Below are positions 1 to 6,637 of a DNA stretch of 9,369 nt, one piece after another. The notes beneath the pieces are model-generated. The model was not told the DNA's origin. It worked only from the letters and a program-made list of their open reading frames with translations, and made no database searches. Made by a program: the position numbers and the translations under genes. The DNA is from Beijerinckiaceae bacterium (lineage in GTDB: Bacteria > Pseudomonadota > Alphaproteobacteria > Rhizobiales > Beijerinckiaceae), in NCBI GenBank assembly GCA_027311205.1, contig DAICZI010000045.1, positions 1 through 9,369 of the forward strand, written 5' to 3'. Every line of letters begins with the position of its first letter. Within the stretch, counting starts at the first letter, position 1.

Positions 1-874
1 TACCAATATAGGTCTGCCAGTTCGGCGTATGGCTGCTGAGCACCTCGCGCAGCCACTGGAAAATCGCCGCACCCAGCAGCGGCCCCCAAAATGAGCGCAT
101 CCCGCCCATCACCGCCATGATGACGAAGACACCGGAGAGATCAAAACGCAGATCGCGCGGGTTGACGAAATTGTCGAGCAGCGCCAGCAACCCGCCCGCC
201 AGACCGCAGAACAGCGCGGAAATGACGAAGGATATCCAGACATGCAGCTCGACGTTGATGCCCAGAAACCGGGCGCGGCGCTCGTTCTCACGAATGGCGA
301 TCAGGCTGCGGCCAAAGGGGCTTTCGAGCAGCAGCCCCATGATGCCTACGGCTAGCGCAAACATCATCAGCGTGAAATAATAATAGACCAGTGAATTATG
401 AAACAGCGGGATCGAGGTGACGCCAAGATTGATCGGCAGGCGGTGCCAGTTGCCGACACCATCATCGCCGCCCGTGACCGAATTCCAGCGGTTGGCGATG
501 AAGAAGAACAATTGCCCGAAGGCAATCGTTGCCATGGCGAAATAGACGCCGCGGCGCTTGATGATCAGCGCACCGATGATCATGCCCGCCAAGGTCGCCG
601 TCAAGACACCGACTGCAAGGCCAACCAATGTGCTCGGCACCAGGAATTTAATGGTCAACGCCGTTCCATAAGCCCCAAGCCCGAAGAATGCAGCATGGCC
701 AAAGGACAGGACGCCGGTGAACCCAAGCAGGAAATTCACCGCCATCGCCGCCAGCGCGTAGATGACAATTTCATTGGCGAGTCCAAGATAGCCGCCAATA
801 GATCTGAACCAGAACGGGATCGTCAGCAAAATCAACCAGACGAGGCCGTTGGCGGCTTGGCTTTTGAGGCGCAT
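1..874 (-). CDS. livM: Branched-chain amino acid-type ABC transporter permease LivM (partial, 3' end off window)
   Basis: This is the second inner-membrane permease of a HAAT/Liv-type ABC importer; with LivH it should form the channel for the substrate delivered by the binding protein. The frame is open from the ATG at 874-872 to the left edge, giving 291 visible residues of a protein usually about 320-430 long, so only the C-terminal end is missing. The translation is hydrophobic and holds family hallmarks: LSFGHAAFFGLGAY near residue 50, and LIAIRENERRARFLGINV around residues 190-210, the conserved cytoplasmic loop thought to contact the ATPases. After it comes a GLAGGLLAL segment. The start codon shares one base with the livH stop (TAATG), so translation is probably coupled. 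livG and livF are expected to the left. Family membership is sure; the substrate is not known. Confidence 0.93.
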   Translation of the reverse strand, partial: MRLKSQAANGLVWLILLTIPFWFRSIGGYLGLANEIVIYALAAMAVNFLLGFTGVLSFGHAAFFGLGAYGTALTIKFLVPSTLVGLAVGVLTATLAGMIIGALIIKRRGVYFAMATIAFGQLFFFIANRWNSVTGGDDGVGNWHRLPINLGVTSIPLFHNSLVYYYFTLMMFALAVGIMGLLLESPFGRSLIAIRENERRARFLGINVELHVWISFVISALFCGLAGGLLALLDNFVNPRDLRFDLSGVFVIMAVMGGMRSFWGPLLGAAIFQWLREVLSSHTPNWQTYIG

Positions 875-1743
875 TAATGCACCCTCCCCTCTTCACCGAG
901 CAGACCGCGCGGGCGCACCACCAGCACAACGCCCAGCATGACATAAATGACCGCCTCGCTGGCGGCTGGATAAAATACTGTGGTCAAGCCCACCGCGACG
1001 CCGATCAACAGACCACCCAGCAAGGTGCCGAGCAAGGACCCGAGGCCACCGATGATGATGGCGACGAAGCTCGGCATCAAAAGCGCAGTGCCAAGGCCGG
1101 GGCTCAGGCCCAGAAAGCCTGCGGCCAGCGCGCCCGCCAGACCGGCGAGATAAATGCCGAGACCGAAATTGAGGTTGCGCAGGATGCGGGTGTTGACGCC
1201 CAGCGTCGACAGCGTCTCAAGGTCCTTGGTGCCGGCCCTGATGCGCAGGCCAAGCTTCGTGTAATTCAGCACGTAAAACAGCGCTGCGACAGCCAGCACC
1301 ACCAGTACCACCATGAAAACACGGTAGCCGGTGAGGAAGAAATAGGTCGCGGACAGCGGGCTGGTGAGCCATTGAGGCACTTCATAGGGCGGGGAACCAG
1401 GCCCCCAGATAATGCGCACGCCATCCACCAGGATGAAAGCCAGGCCGAAAGTCAGCAGTAAGCTGTAAAGGGGGTCACGGCCATAAAGCGGGCGGATCAA
1501 CAGGCGCTCGACCACGAGGCCAATCAGGGCGGTGAGCACCGGTGCGATCAGCAGCGCACCAAAAAAGCCGATCCGCTGCTGTAACTCATAGGCAAAATAC
1601 GCGCCCACTGTCAGAAATCCGCCATGGGCAAAGTTGATGACACCCGACAGATTGAGAATCATCGACAGGCCCAGCGCCATCAGCGCGTAAAATGCGCCGG
1701 TGATCAGCCCGTTAGAGACATTGAACAATAAAAGCTGGCTCAT
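874..1743 (-). CDS. livH: Branched-chain amino acid-type ABC transporter permease LivH
   Basis: First inner-membrane permease of the same importer, 289 residues, normal for LivH. I chose the ATG at 1743-1741 (MSQLLLFNVSNGL) rather than the longer frame reaching 1806, because homologues begin here and the extra 21 residues are hydrophilic and lie in the intergenic hairpin region. The Shine-Dalgarno is weak (GGA six bases ahead of the ATG). Typical features are LSGVINFAHGGFLTVGAY near residue 40 and the cytoplasmic loop LGLRIRAGTKDLETLSTLGV near residues 190-210, followed by LAGLAGALAAG. There are about eight hydrophobic segments. The gene follows the binding-protein gene after 136 bases and overlaps livM by one base. 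The weak ribosome site and the upstream stem-loop both suggest less product than for the binding protein. Confidence 0.95.
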   Translation of the reverse strand: MSQLLLFNVSNGLITGAFYALMALGLSMILNLSGVINFAHGGFLTVGAYFAYELQQRIGFFGALLIAPVLTALIGLVVERLLIRPLYGRDPLYSLLLTFGLAFILVDGVRIIWGPGSPPYEVPQWLTSPLSATYFFLTGYRVFMVVLVVLAVAALFYVLNYTKLGLRIRAGTKDLETLSTLGVNTRILRNLNFGLGIYLAGLAGALAAGFLGLSPGLGTALLMPSFVAIIIGGLGSLLGTLLGGLLIGVAVGLTTVFYPAASEAVIYVMLGVVLVVRPRGLLGEEGRVH

Positions 1744-1780
1744 GTGCGATCCATCAAATTTGCATTGGCTGTCGGAACCT

Positions 1781-1797
1781 GGGGATGAAGCACCCCC
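1781..1797 (-). other. Small hairpin in the livH leader
   Basis: On the minus strand GGGGGTG and CATCCCC pair over seven positions (one G-U) with a three-base CTT loop, about 37 bases ahead of the livH start. It has no T-run and could be a minor pause or RNA-processing element, or chance in GC-rich sequence. Confidence 0.3.
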
Positions 1798-1829
1798 TAA
1801 GCACACGGCCTGAGCGCATCACACAGAAA

Positions 1830-1857
1830 GCCACCCCCCCAAAAGCGGGGAGATGGC
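1830..1857 (-). terminator. Intra-operon stem-loop (attenuator or mRNA-stabilising hairpin) between binding protein and livH
   Basis: Read on the minus strand, arms 1857-1847 and 1840-1830 form an 11-bp stem (GCCATCTCCCC with GGGGGGGTGGC) including two G-U pairs, with a six-base loop GCTTTT. The two G-U pairs would be C-A mismatches in a plus-strand transcript, so the hairpin suits leftward RNA. It starts 22 bases after the binding-protein stop codon and is followed by TTTCTG, only a short T-run. This suggests partial termination or protection of the upstream message rather than a full stop. Confidence 0.6.
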
Positions 1858-1879
1858 ATCAGTTGAGCGTGCCGAGACC

Positions 1880-3139
1880 TTACGCCGGCCAGACCAACTT
1901 GCAGCCGGTTTCGGCGAGTGTGCCCGCGACGGTCGTGCCCTTGACGACAGTGGTCACGTTGAACAGGTCATCGGGGCCGTCCTTGCCAGTATGAAGCGCG
2001 TTGCCGACGTAAAGATCGGCAATCAACTGGTTCTGGCCAGCGCGGAAGAAGGCGCCATCCGGGCAGAGCGCGATTTCGGGCGGCAGGTGCATGCCCTGCA
2101 AGGCCTTGGCCATCTTCACGGCGTCCAGCGACTTGGCGCCAGCGGCTGCCAGAGCGCAGCTCCAGACGCCAGCATAGCCGAACCATGTACGGGCCGTTGG
2201 CACTTTGCCGGACTTCGCCATGATCAGCTTGTTGAAATCGGCTACATGCGGCACGTTGGGCTGGTTGTAATACCATTCCATGACCCAGTTGCCGATGCGC
2301 GCTTCCGGCGGCAGGCCTTCAAGCGCCTCCAATTCCTGCTGGGCGCCCGCAAGATGCATTTTCTTGTCGAGGCCGAACTGCACCGCCTGCTTCAGGGCGT
2401 TGATCATGTCGGTGCCCTGGGTGAGGAAAATCAGCACGTCGGGCTTGGCAGCTTCAGCCTTGATCAGATAAGCGGAATAATCGCTGGTGCCGAGCGGCGT
2501 CAGATCCCCGCCAATACGCGTGCCGCCGAGCGCGGCGCAGGCCTTGACCATGCCCGCTTCGAGCGCGTGACCGAAGGCGTAATCAGGGGTGATGTAATAC
2601 CACTTCTTGCCGTAGTCCTTGATCAGCGTCGGCGCAATGGCATTGGCTTCGGTCTGCGTGGTGTTGCAGATACGGAATACGTTCCAGTGGCAGGTGGCCC
2701 CGGTGATGGTGTCGGAGTGACCACCCGGATCCATCATCAGCACGCCTTTTTCATTGGCGACCTGCGCCATGCCGATGGCGAGCGCCGAATTGACGTTGCC
2801 CATGAGGAAATTGACCTTGTCCTGATCAATCATCTTGCGGGCCACCTGCACCGCAACGCCAGCGTCGCCGCTGGTTGAATCCTGGACCACCAGTTCAGCC
2901 TGGCGCCCCAGAATGCCGCCCTTGGCATTGATCTGGGCGATGGCCAGTTGGGCGCCGATGAGCTCGTTCTTGCCGGGCTCGGCATAAACACCGGTCAGCG
3001 GGTTATCCCAGCCGAATTTCACGGTGTCTGCAGCCCGTGCTGTCAAAATGAAGGGGCTGGCAATTTGCGCGGCAGCCAAGGCGGCACCGCCCTGCAGAAG
3101 CTTGCGGCGCGGCAGTTTGAAACCATTGTTTAGCGACAT
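1880..3139 (-). CDS. ABC transporter substrate-binding protein (LivJ/HAAT type, Peripla_BP_6), probable Tat export
   Basis: Periplasmic ligand-binding protein that feeds the LivH/LivM channel, 419 residues, slightly longer than LivJ but usual for alphaproteobacterial members. The start at 3139-3137 is chosen because GGGAGG stands seven bases ahead; an in-frame extension upstream would add eight residues without such a site. The N-terminus has LPRRKLLQGG at residues 9-18, then an alanine-rich hydrophobic stretch and LTARA-ADT, so a twin-arginine signal cut near residue 36 is likely, although the position before the arginines is Pro rather than Ser/Thr. The mature part opens with VKFGWDNPLTGVYAEPG and contains INAKGGILGRQAELVVQDS, both standard for the type I two-lobe fold. 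The bound ligand cannot be read from the sequence; amino acids, amides, urea or aromatic acids are all used by this family. It is the first gene of the leftward operon. Confidence 0.92.
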   Translation of the reverse strand: MSLNNGFKLPRRKLLQGGAALAAAQIASPFILTARAADTVKFGWDNPLTGVYAEPGKNELIGAQLAIAQINAKGGILGRQAELVVQDSTSGDAGVAVQVARKMIDQDKVNFLMGNVNSALAIGMAQVANEKGVLMMDPGGHSDTITGATCHWNVFRICNTTQTEANAIAPTLIKDYGKKWYYITPDYAFGHALEAGMVKACAALGGTRIGGDLTPLGTSDYSAYLIKAEAAKPDVLIFLTQGTDMINALKQAVQFGLDKKMHLAGAQQELEALEGLPPEARIGNWVMEWYYNQPNVPHVADFNKLIMAKSGKVPTARTWFGYAGVWSCALAAAGAKSLDAVKMAKALQGMHLPPEIALCPDGAFFRAGQNQLIADLYVGNALHTGKDGPDDLFNVTTVVKGTTVAGTLAETGCKLVWPA

Positions 3140-3185
3140 GCTGAAACCTCCCAATGCGACCACTTATGGCGCGGCCCTGCAACGC

Positions 3186-3216
3186 TTCATAGTCGAACCG
3201 TTGGCCTCCTTGTAAA
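3186..3216 (-). promoter_or_regulatory. Candidate promoter of the binding protein-livH-livM operon
   Basis: On the minus strand TTTACA (3216-3211) resembles a -35 box. An ACTATGAA stretch (3193-3186) supplies a -10-like element at a spacing of 17-19 bases depending on register. This would place transcription start roughly 40 bases ahead of the binding-protein ATG. The match is moderate. The -35 box overlaps the first arm of the AAAG/CTTT repeats to its right. Confidence 0.35.
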
Positions 3217-3249
3217 GTGGAGCTTTGCAACAAAGTCCATCTAGACTTT
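3214..3249. promoter_or_regulatory. Nested AAAG/CTTT inverted repeats, candidate operator
   Basis: Three overlapping dyads lie in the divergent region between the transporter operon and trhO. AAAG-tggag-CTTT is at 3214-3226, CTTTG-CAA-CAAAG at 3223-3235, and AAAGTC-CATCTA-GACTTT at 3232-3249, a perfect six-base dyad with a six-base spacer. Arms at 3214, 3223 and 3232 are spaced nine bases apart. The block touches the candidate -35 of the leftward operon. A dimeric regulator site is a reasonable inference; no regulator gene is in the window. Confidence 0.35.
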
Positions 3250-3302
3250 AGTGCCATCGCCCTGTCGCCGCCACGCATTTTCAGGTTGGCCGCGCCGCAA
3301 AG

Positions 3303-3316
3303 GTGCGGTATCGCAC
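3303..3316 (+). other. Hairpin just ahead of the trhO start codon
   Basis: GTGCG (3303-3307) and CGCAC (3312-3316) form a perfect five-base stem with loop GTAT, ending five bases before the trhO ATG. The only purine-rich run close to the ATG, AGGG at 3317-3320, is one base away and too near for normal use. Another, AAAGG ending at 3303, is too far unless the hairpin brings it closer. Confidence 0.35.
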
Positions 3317-3321
3317 AGGGC

Positions 3322-4104
3322 ATGAAGATCGAGATTCATGCCTTTTATCGGTTCCATCCCCAAACCGACCTTGAAACAAGGCGCTTGGCGCTGAAAAACC
3401 TGTGCGCATCACGAGGATTGGCGGGTTCCATGATCATCGCGCCCGAAGGTTTCAACGCCACTTTGGCGGGGTCGCCTGCGGCGATGGCGGCGACAATGGC
3501 AGACATTGCGCGCATTTGTGATGTCAGCGCCCTGCAGACGCGTGTGTCTTATGCTGCCGCCATGCCCTTTCGGCGGCTGAAAATCACCATCAAGCCCGAG
3601 ATCGTGACGCTGCGAGATGCCCGAGCCCAGCCTGACAAGGCGGTTGGCACCTATGTGGCCCCGCGCGACTGGAATACGCTGATCGATGATCCGGCGACGC
3701 TGGTGATCGACACCCGCAACCATTTCGAGGTCGGCTACGGCAGCTTTCCCGGTGCGATCGACCCCATGACCACCTCGTTCAGCGAGTTTCCGGCTTTCGT
3801 GCGGGACAAGCTGGCGGGTGACAAGACGCGCCCGGTCGCGATGTATTGCACCGGCGGCATCCGCTGCGAAAAGGCCACCAGCCTGCTCCTGGCCGAGGGC
3901 TTTGCCCAAGTCTATCACCTCGAAGGCGGGATTTTGCGCTATTTGCAGGAAATTCCACCGGGCGAGAGCCGCTGGCAGGGCTCATGCTTCATTTTCGACG
4001 AGCGCGAAGCGCTGACTTATGGACTGCATCAGGCCGATAAGCCGCACCCAGTTTCCGCCAAATCACCTTTGGCCGCTGCGCTGGGGTCGGCCCCTTTGAA
4101 ATAG
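3322..4104 (+). CDS. trhO: tRNA uridine(34) hydroxylase TrhO (YceA/UPF0176, rhodanese domain)
   Basis: Oxygen-dependent tRNA U34 hydroxylase, which makes 5-hydroxyuridine at the wobble position; 260 residues. The ATG at 3322 (MKIEIHAFYRFHP) is where homologues begin; an in-frame codon at 3217 would add 35 residues that look non-coding. Residues 1 to about 95 form the N-terminal acylphosphatase-like domain with IIAPEGFNATLAGS. The rhodanese domain spans roughly 120-215, with VIDTRNHFEVGYGSFPGA and the active loop CTGGIRCEKA, which places the catalytic cysteine at residue 176 and a second one at 182. The protein ends soon after WQGSCFIFDERE and lacks the cysteine-rich C-terminal part of the longer E. 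coli enzyme (about 350 residues), as do other short alphaproteobacterial members. It has no good Shine-Dalgarno. It is transcribed away from the transporter operon. Confidence 0.93.
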   Translation: MKIEIHAFYRFHPQTDLETRRLALKNLCASRGLAGSMIIAPEGFNATLAGSPAAMAATMADIARICDVSALQTRVSYAAAMPFRRLKITIKPEIVTLRDARAQPDKAVGTYVAPRDWNTLIDDPATLVIDTRNHFEVGYGSFPGAIDPMTTSFSEFPAFVRDKLAGDKTRPVAMYCTGGIRCEKATSLLLAEGFAQVYHLEGGILRYLQEIPPGESRWQGSCFIFDEREALTYGLHQADKPHPVSAKSPLAAALGSAPLK

Positions 4105-4199
4105 TTGTTGCGCAAAACGACGGCGCGCCTTGGGCCGGCGCTTGCAATAAACCGACATGCCTTTCATGCTGGATTTTTCTGCATTGCAAAGTGGACAAC

Positions 4200-5432
4200 A
4201 TGAAAACTGCCTCTGCCATGGATGGCCTCGACCTCTGCGCGAGGCTTGACGAACTGGCAAAGCTCTCCTGCCAGTCCGACGGGCTCACCCGCATGGTCAT
4301 GACAAAAGAGCACCGGCGCGCCAATGATCTTGTGGCGAACTGGATGCGCGAGGCCGGGATGAGCGTGCGCGAGGATGCCATTGGCAACATTATCGGGCGC
4401 TACGAGGGCAGCACACCGGGAGCGCCAGCGTTGATGGTCGGCTCGCATCTTGATTCGGTTCGCAATGCCGGGCGCTATGATGGGCCGCTGGGCGTTATCG
4501 CGGCCATCGCATCTGTCGCTGGGCTGCACGCGGCGGGCGAAAGGCTTGCCCACGCCCTGGAAGTGATTGGGTTTTGCGATGAGGAGGGTACGCGCTTTGG
4601 CGCGACCATGCTGGGCAGCCGGGCCGTGGCGGGCTCGTTTGACGAGGCGGCATTGGCCTTGCGCGATGATGAGGGCATCAGCCTTGCCGAGGCAATGACC
4701 CGTTTCGGGCTCGATCCAGCGCGCCTTGGCGGCGCAAAGCGCCAGAAGGGCGAGCTTTTGGGCTATCTCGAACTGCATATTGAACAGGGGCCAGTGCTGG
4801 AAGCGCTGGGTTTGCCAGTAGCTGCGGTGACGGCGATCAATGGTGCAACGCGGCTGGCTGTGACAATCACCGGCATGGCTGGCCATGCTGGCACCGTGCC
4901 CATGGCCGGACGGCGCGACGCCTTGGCTGCCGCGGCAGAATGCGTCCTGGCCGTCGAAGCCGCAGCAAGGCAGGCAGGCCTTGTCGCCACCGTCGGGCGG
5001 CTCGATGTGAAAGACGCAGCAATCAATGTCATTGCGGGGCATGTGCAATTCACCATCGATCTGCGCGCCCCGCGCGATGACCTGCGGCTTGCTCTGCTGG
5101 CGGACATTGAGGCGCGAATGCGCGGCCTTTGTGCGGCGCGCGACGTGGGCATCACGATCACGAGGCTGCATGAGCTTGCGGCAACCCCCTGCGCGCCGCA
5201 ACTGATCGGTTCCATTGACGCGGCCTGCGCCAAACTCGGACTGGAGGCCCATCACCTTGCCAGCGGGGCGGGGCATGATGGCATGGCGATGGCGAAACTC
5301 TGCCCGATTGGCATGATTTTTCTGCGCTGCAAGGGGGGCATCAGCCATCATCCGGATGAATCCATCACCCCCGAAGATACAGCCCTTGGTGCCAGACTTT
5401 TGCTTGAAGTGATGCGAAAGCCGGGGCTGTGA
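4200..5432 (+). CDS. Allantoate amidohydrolase-like M20-family metallohydrolase
   Basis: Zinc- or manganese-dependent amidase of the M20 allantoate amidohydrolase / N-carbamoyl-L-amino acid hydrolase / beta-ureidopropionase group; 410 residues, close to E. coli AllC (411). Metal-site motifs are complete: GSHLDSVRNAGRYDG with H83 and D94, DEEGTRF with E128/E129, ELHIEQG with H193, SGAGHDG around H359, and GGISHHP with H383. The inserted dimerisation domain lies between roughly residues 210 and 330. The NAGRYDGPLG and RCKGGISH versions of the motifs resemble allantoate amidohydrolases more than carbamoylases, but substrate assignment by motif is weak. The start is uncertain: ATG 4200 is taken, with GTGGA shortly ahead; GTG 4191 and ATG 4218 are also in frame. 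It precedes the aldolase by 69 bases, probably in one transcript. Confidence 0.85.
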   Translation: MKTASAMDGLDLCARLDELAKLSCQSDGLTRMVMTKEHRRANDLVANWMREAGMSVREDAIGNIIGRYEGSTPGAPALMVGSHLDSVRNAGRYDGPLGVIAAIASVAGLHAAGERLAHALEVIGFCDEEGTRFGATMLGSRAVAGSFDEAALALRDDEGISLAEAMTRFGLDPARLGGAKRQKGELLGYLELHIEQGPVLEALGLPVAAVTAINGATRLAVTITGMAGHAGTVPMAGRRDALAAAAECVLAVEAAARQAGLVATVGRLDVKDAAINVIAGHVQFTIDLRAPRDDLRLALLADIEARMRGLCAARDVGITITRLHELAATPCAPQLIGSIDAACAKLGLEAHHLASGAGHDGMAMAKLCPIGMIFLRCKGGISHHPDESITPEDTALGARLLLEVMRKPGL

Positions 5433-5501
5433 TGCGTTTATCCACCTTCCCATCGGCGCGCCGGGGTGCTTTGGTGGTGCGCGACAACAAGGAGTATTGC
5501 G

Positions 5502-6560
5502 GTGAATCTTGGAAGCGACAACCTGGCCGGTGCCAGCCCCAAAATCATGGCGGCCTTGCTGAAGGCGGCGGAGGGCACGCAGAGCCCTTATGGCCAGGAC
5601 GATTTCACCAAAGCAGCGGCCGCGGCTCTGAACGAGGCCTTTGAGGCCAAAGCCGAGATTTTCTTCGTTGCCACCGGCACGGCGGCCAATGCGTTGGCGC
5701 TGGCGCAGATCACCAGGCCCTGGTCAGCGATTTTCTGCCATGAAACCGCCCATATCAACGAGGCCGAAGCCGGAGCGCCCGAAGGCCTGAGCGGCGGTGC
5801 CAAGATCGTCGGCGTCTCCGGCGCGGCAGGCAAGATCGATCCCGAAGCGCTCGTCGCGGCGACAGCGCGCTTTCGCAAAGGGTGGCAACCGCATGTCCAG
5901 CCAGCAGCCCTGTCGCTCTCGCAGGTCAGCGAATGCGGCACGCTTTATCAACGAGATGAAATCAGGACATTGACCGGCTTTGCCCATGCGCACGGCTTGA
6001 AGGTGCACATGGATGGCGCGCGCTTTGCCAATGGGCTGGTGGCACTCGGCTGCACGCCGGCCGAGATGAGCTGGAAAGCGGGTGTCGATGTGCTCTGCCT
6101 GGGCGCGACCAAGGACGGCGCGCTGGCTTGCGAGGCTATCATGTTTTTCGATCCTGCCTTGGCCCACGAATTCACATGGCGAATCAAGCGCGCTGGCCAC
6201 GTGCTCTCGAAAGGCCGCCTGCTTGGCGCGCAGATGCTCGCCTGGCTGGATCAGGACCACTGGCTCGATCTTGCGCGCCACGCCAATGCGATGGCCGCGC
6301 TTCTGAAGGCCGGTCTTGGCTCGCACGATGGCGTCGAGTTCCCCTGGCCGGTCGAGGCCAACGAGATTTTTGTCTGGCTCCACAGAGCCTTGGCCGAACG
6401 CCTGCGCCAGGCGAATGTCACTTATGCGGCCTGGCCGCCGCTGGGCACGCCATTTGGCGCGCGTTCGCCCGCTGAGGGCACATTCGCACGCTTCGTCACG
6501 TCTTTCGCAACCACGCCGGACATGGTAAAATACATTGTGACTGCGGCCAAAGCGCCCTGA
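5502..6560 (+). CDS. ltaE: Low-specificity L-threonine aldolase (PLP-dependent)
   Basis: PLP enzyme that cleaves threonine and allo-threonine to glycine and acetaldehyde; 352 residues, usual for the Pseudomonas-type low-specificity class. The start is GTG 5502: AAGGAG stands seven bases ahead and the protein then opens NLGSDNLAGASPKIMAALL, where homologues begin. The open frame from 5466 adds twelve residues with no support. PLP-site features are ATGTAANALAL near residue 55, HETAHINEAEAG near 85, HMDGARFANG with D171 and R174, and LGATKDGAL with K204 as the Schiff-base lysine (homologues often have TKNG here). The neighbouring amidohydrolase points to nitrogen or amino acid breakdown, by proximity only. 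Related beta-eliminating lyases share the fold but fit less well. Confidence 0.9.
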   Translation: MNLGSDNLAGASPKIMAALLKAAEGTQSPYGQDDFTKAAAAALNEAFEAKAEIFFVATGTAANALALAQITRPWSAIFCHETAHINEAEAGAPEGLSGGAKIVGVSGAAGKIDPEALVAATARFRKGWQPHVQPAALSLSQVSECGTLYQRDEIRTLTGFAHAHGLKVHMDGARFANGLVALGCTPAEMSWKAGVDVLCLGATKDGALACEAIMFFDPALAHEFTWRIKRAGHVLSKGRLLGAQMLAWLDQDHWLDLARHANAMAALLKAGLGSHDGVEFPWPVEANEIFVWLHRALAERLRQANVTYAAWPPLGTPFGARSPAEGTFARFVTSFATTPDMVKYIVTAAKAP

Positions 6561-6561
6561 A

Positions 6562-6595
6562 TTTCGCCGCAAGTGCGCCGTATTTCATGGCGAAA
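6562..6595 (+). other. Inverted repeat after the threonine aldolase gene
   Basis: TTTCGCC (6562-6568) and GGCGAAA (6589-6595) are a perfect seven-base inverted repeat with a 20-base loop, directly behind the stop codon. No T-run follows, so it is at best a weak terminator or a 3'-end stabiliser. Confidence 0.3.
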
Positions 6596-6637
6596 GTGGG
6601 GCTCGGGGGTAGCGGTGCGCGACCAAGAGGTGCGGTG

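Noticed and set aside
398..1461. Two plus-strand open frames (398-877 and 877-1461) opposite livM and livH
   Set aside because: Both are in register with the permease codons. They consist of Gln, Arg, Asp and His rich sequence, the mirror image of hydrophobic membrane segments.
1853..2878. 341-residue open frame on the plus strand opposite the binding-protein gene
   Set aside because: It is aligned codon for codon with the real gene, the same artefact of missing TTA/CTA/TCA codons, and its composition is not protein-like for any family I know.
3225..3253. Rightward promoter for trhO using TTGCAA and TTTAGT/TTAGTG
   Set aside because: Each box matches the consensus at about four of six positions at best, and the boxes lie inside the inverted repeats, so the match is not stronger than chance.
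4107..4145. GC-rich palindromes (TTGCGCAA, GGCGCGCC, GCGCC...GGCGC) after trhO as terminator or operator
   Set aside because: The best stem is only five base pairs with a seven-base loop and no T-run, and short GC palindromes are expected in this composition.
4156..4169. Direct repeat CATGC-cttt-CATGC ahead of the amidohydrolase gene
   Set aside because: It is only five bases long, with no third copy or clear promoter context.
4164..5453. 429-residue open frame on the minus strand opposite the amidohydrolase gene
   Set aside because: It reads exactly the same triplets in reverse. Stops there would need TTA, CTA or TCA codons in the real gene, which are rare in this GC-rich DNA. The product is rich in Arg, His, Gln and Ala with no recognisable domain.
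5724..6572. 282-residue minus-strand open frame opposite the threonine aldolase gene
   Set aside because: It is in register with the aldolase codons, shows no ribosome site or domain, and the aldolase on the plus strand is complete with all active-site residues.
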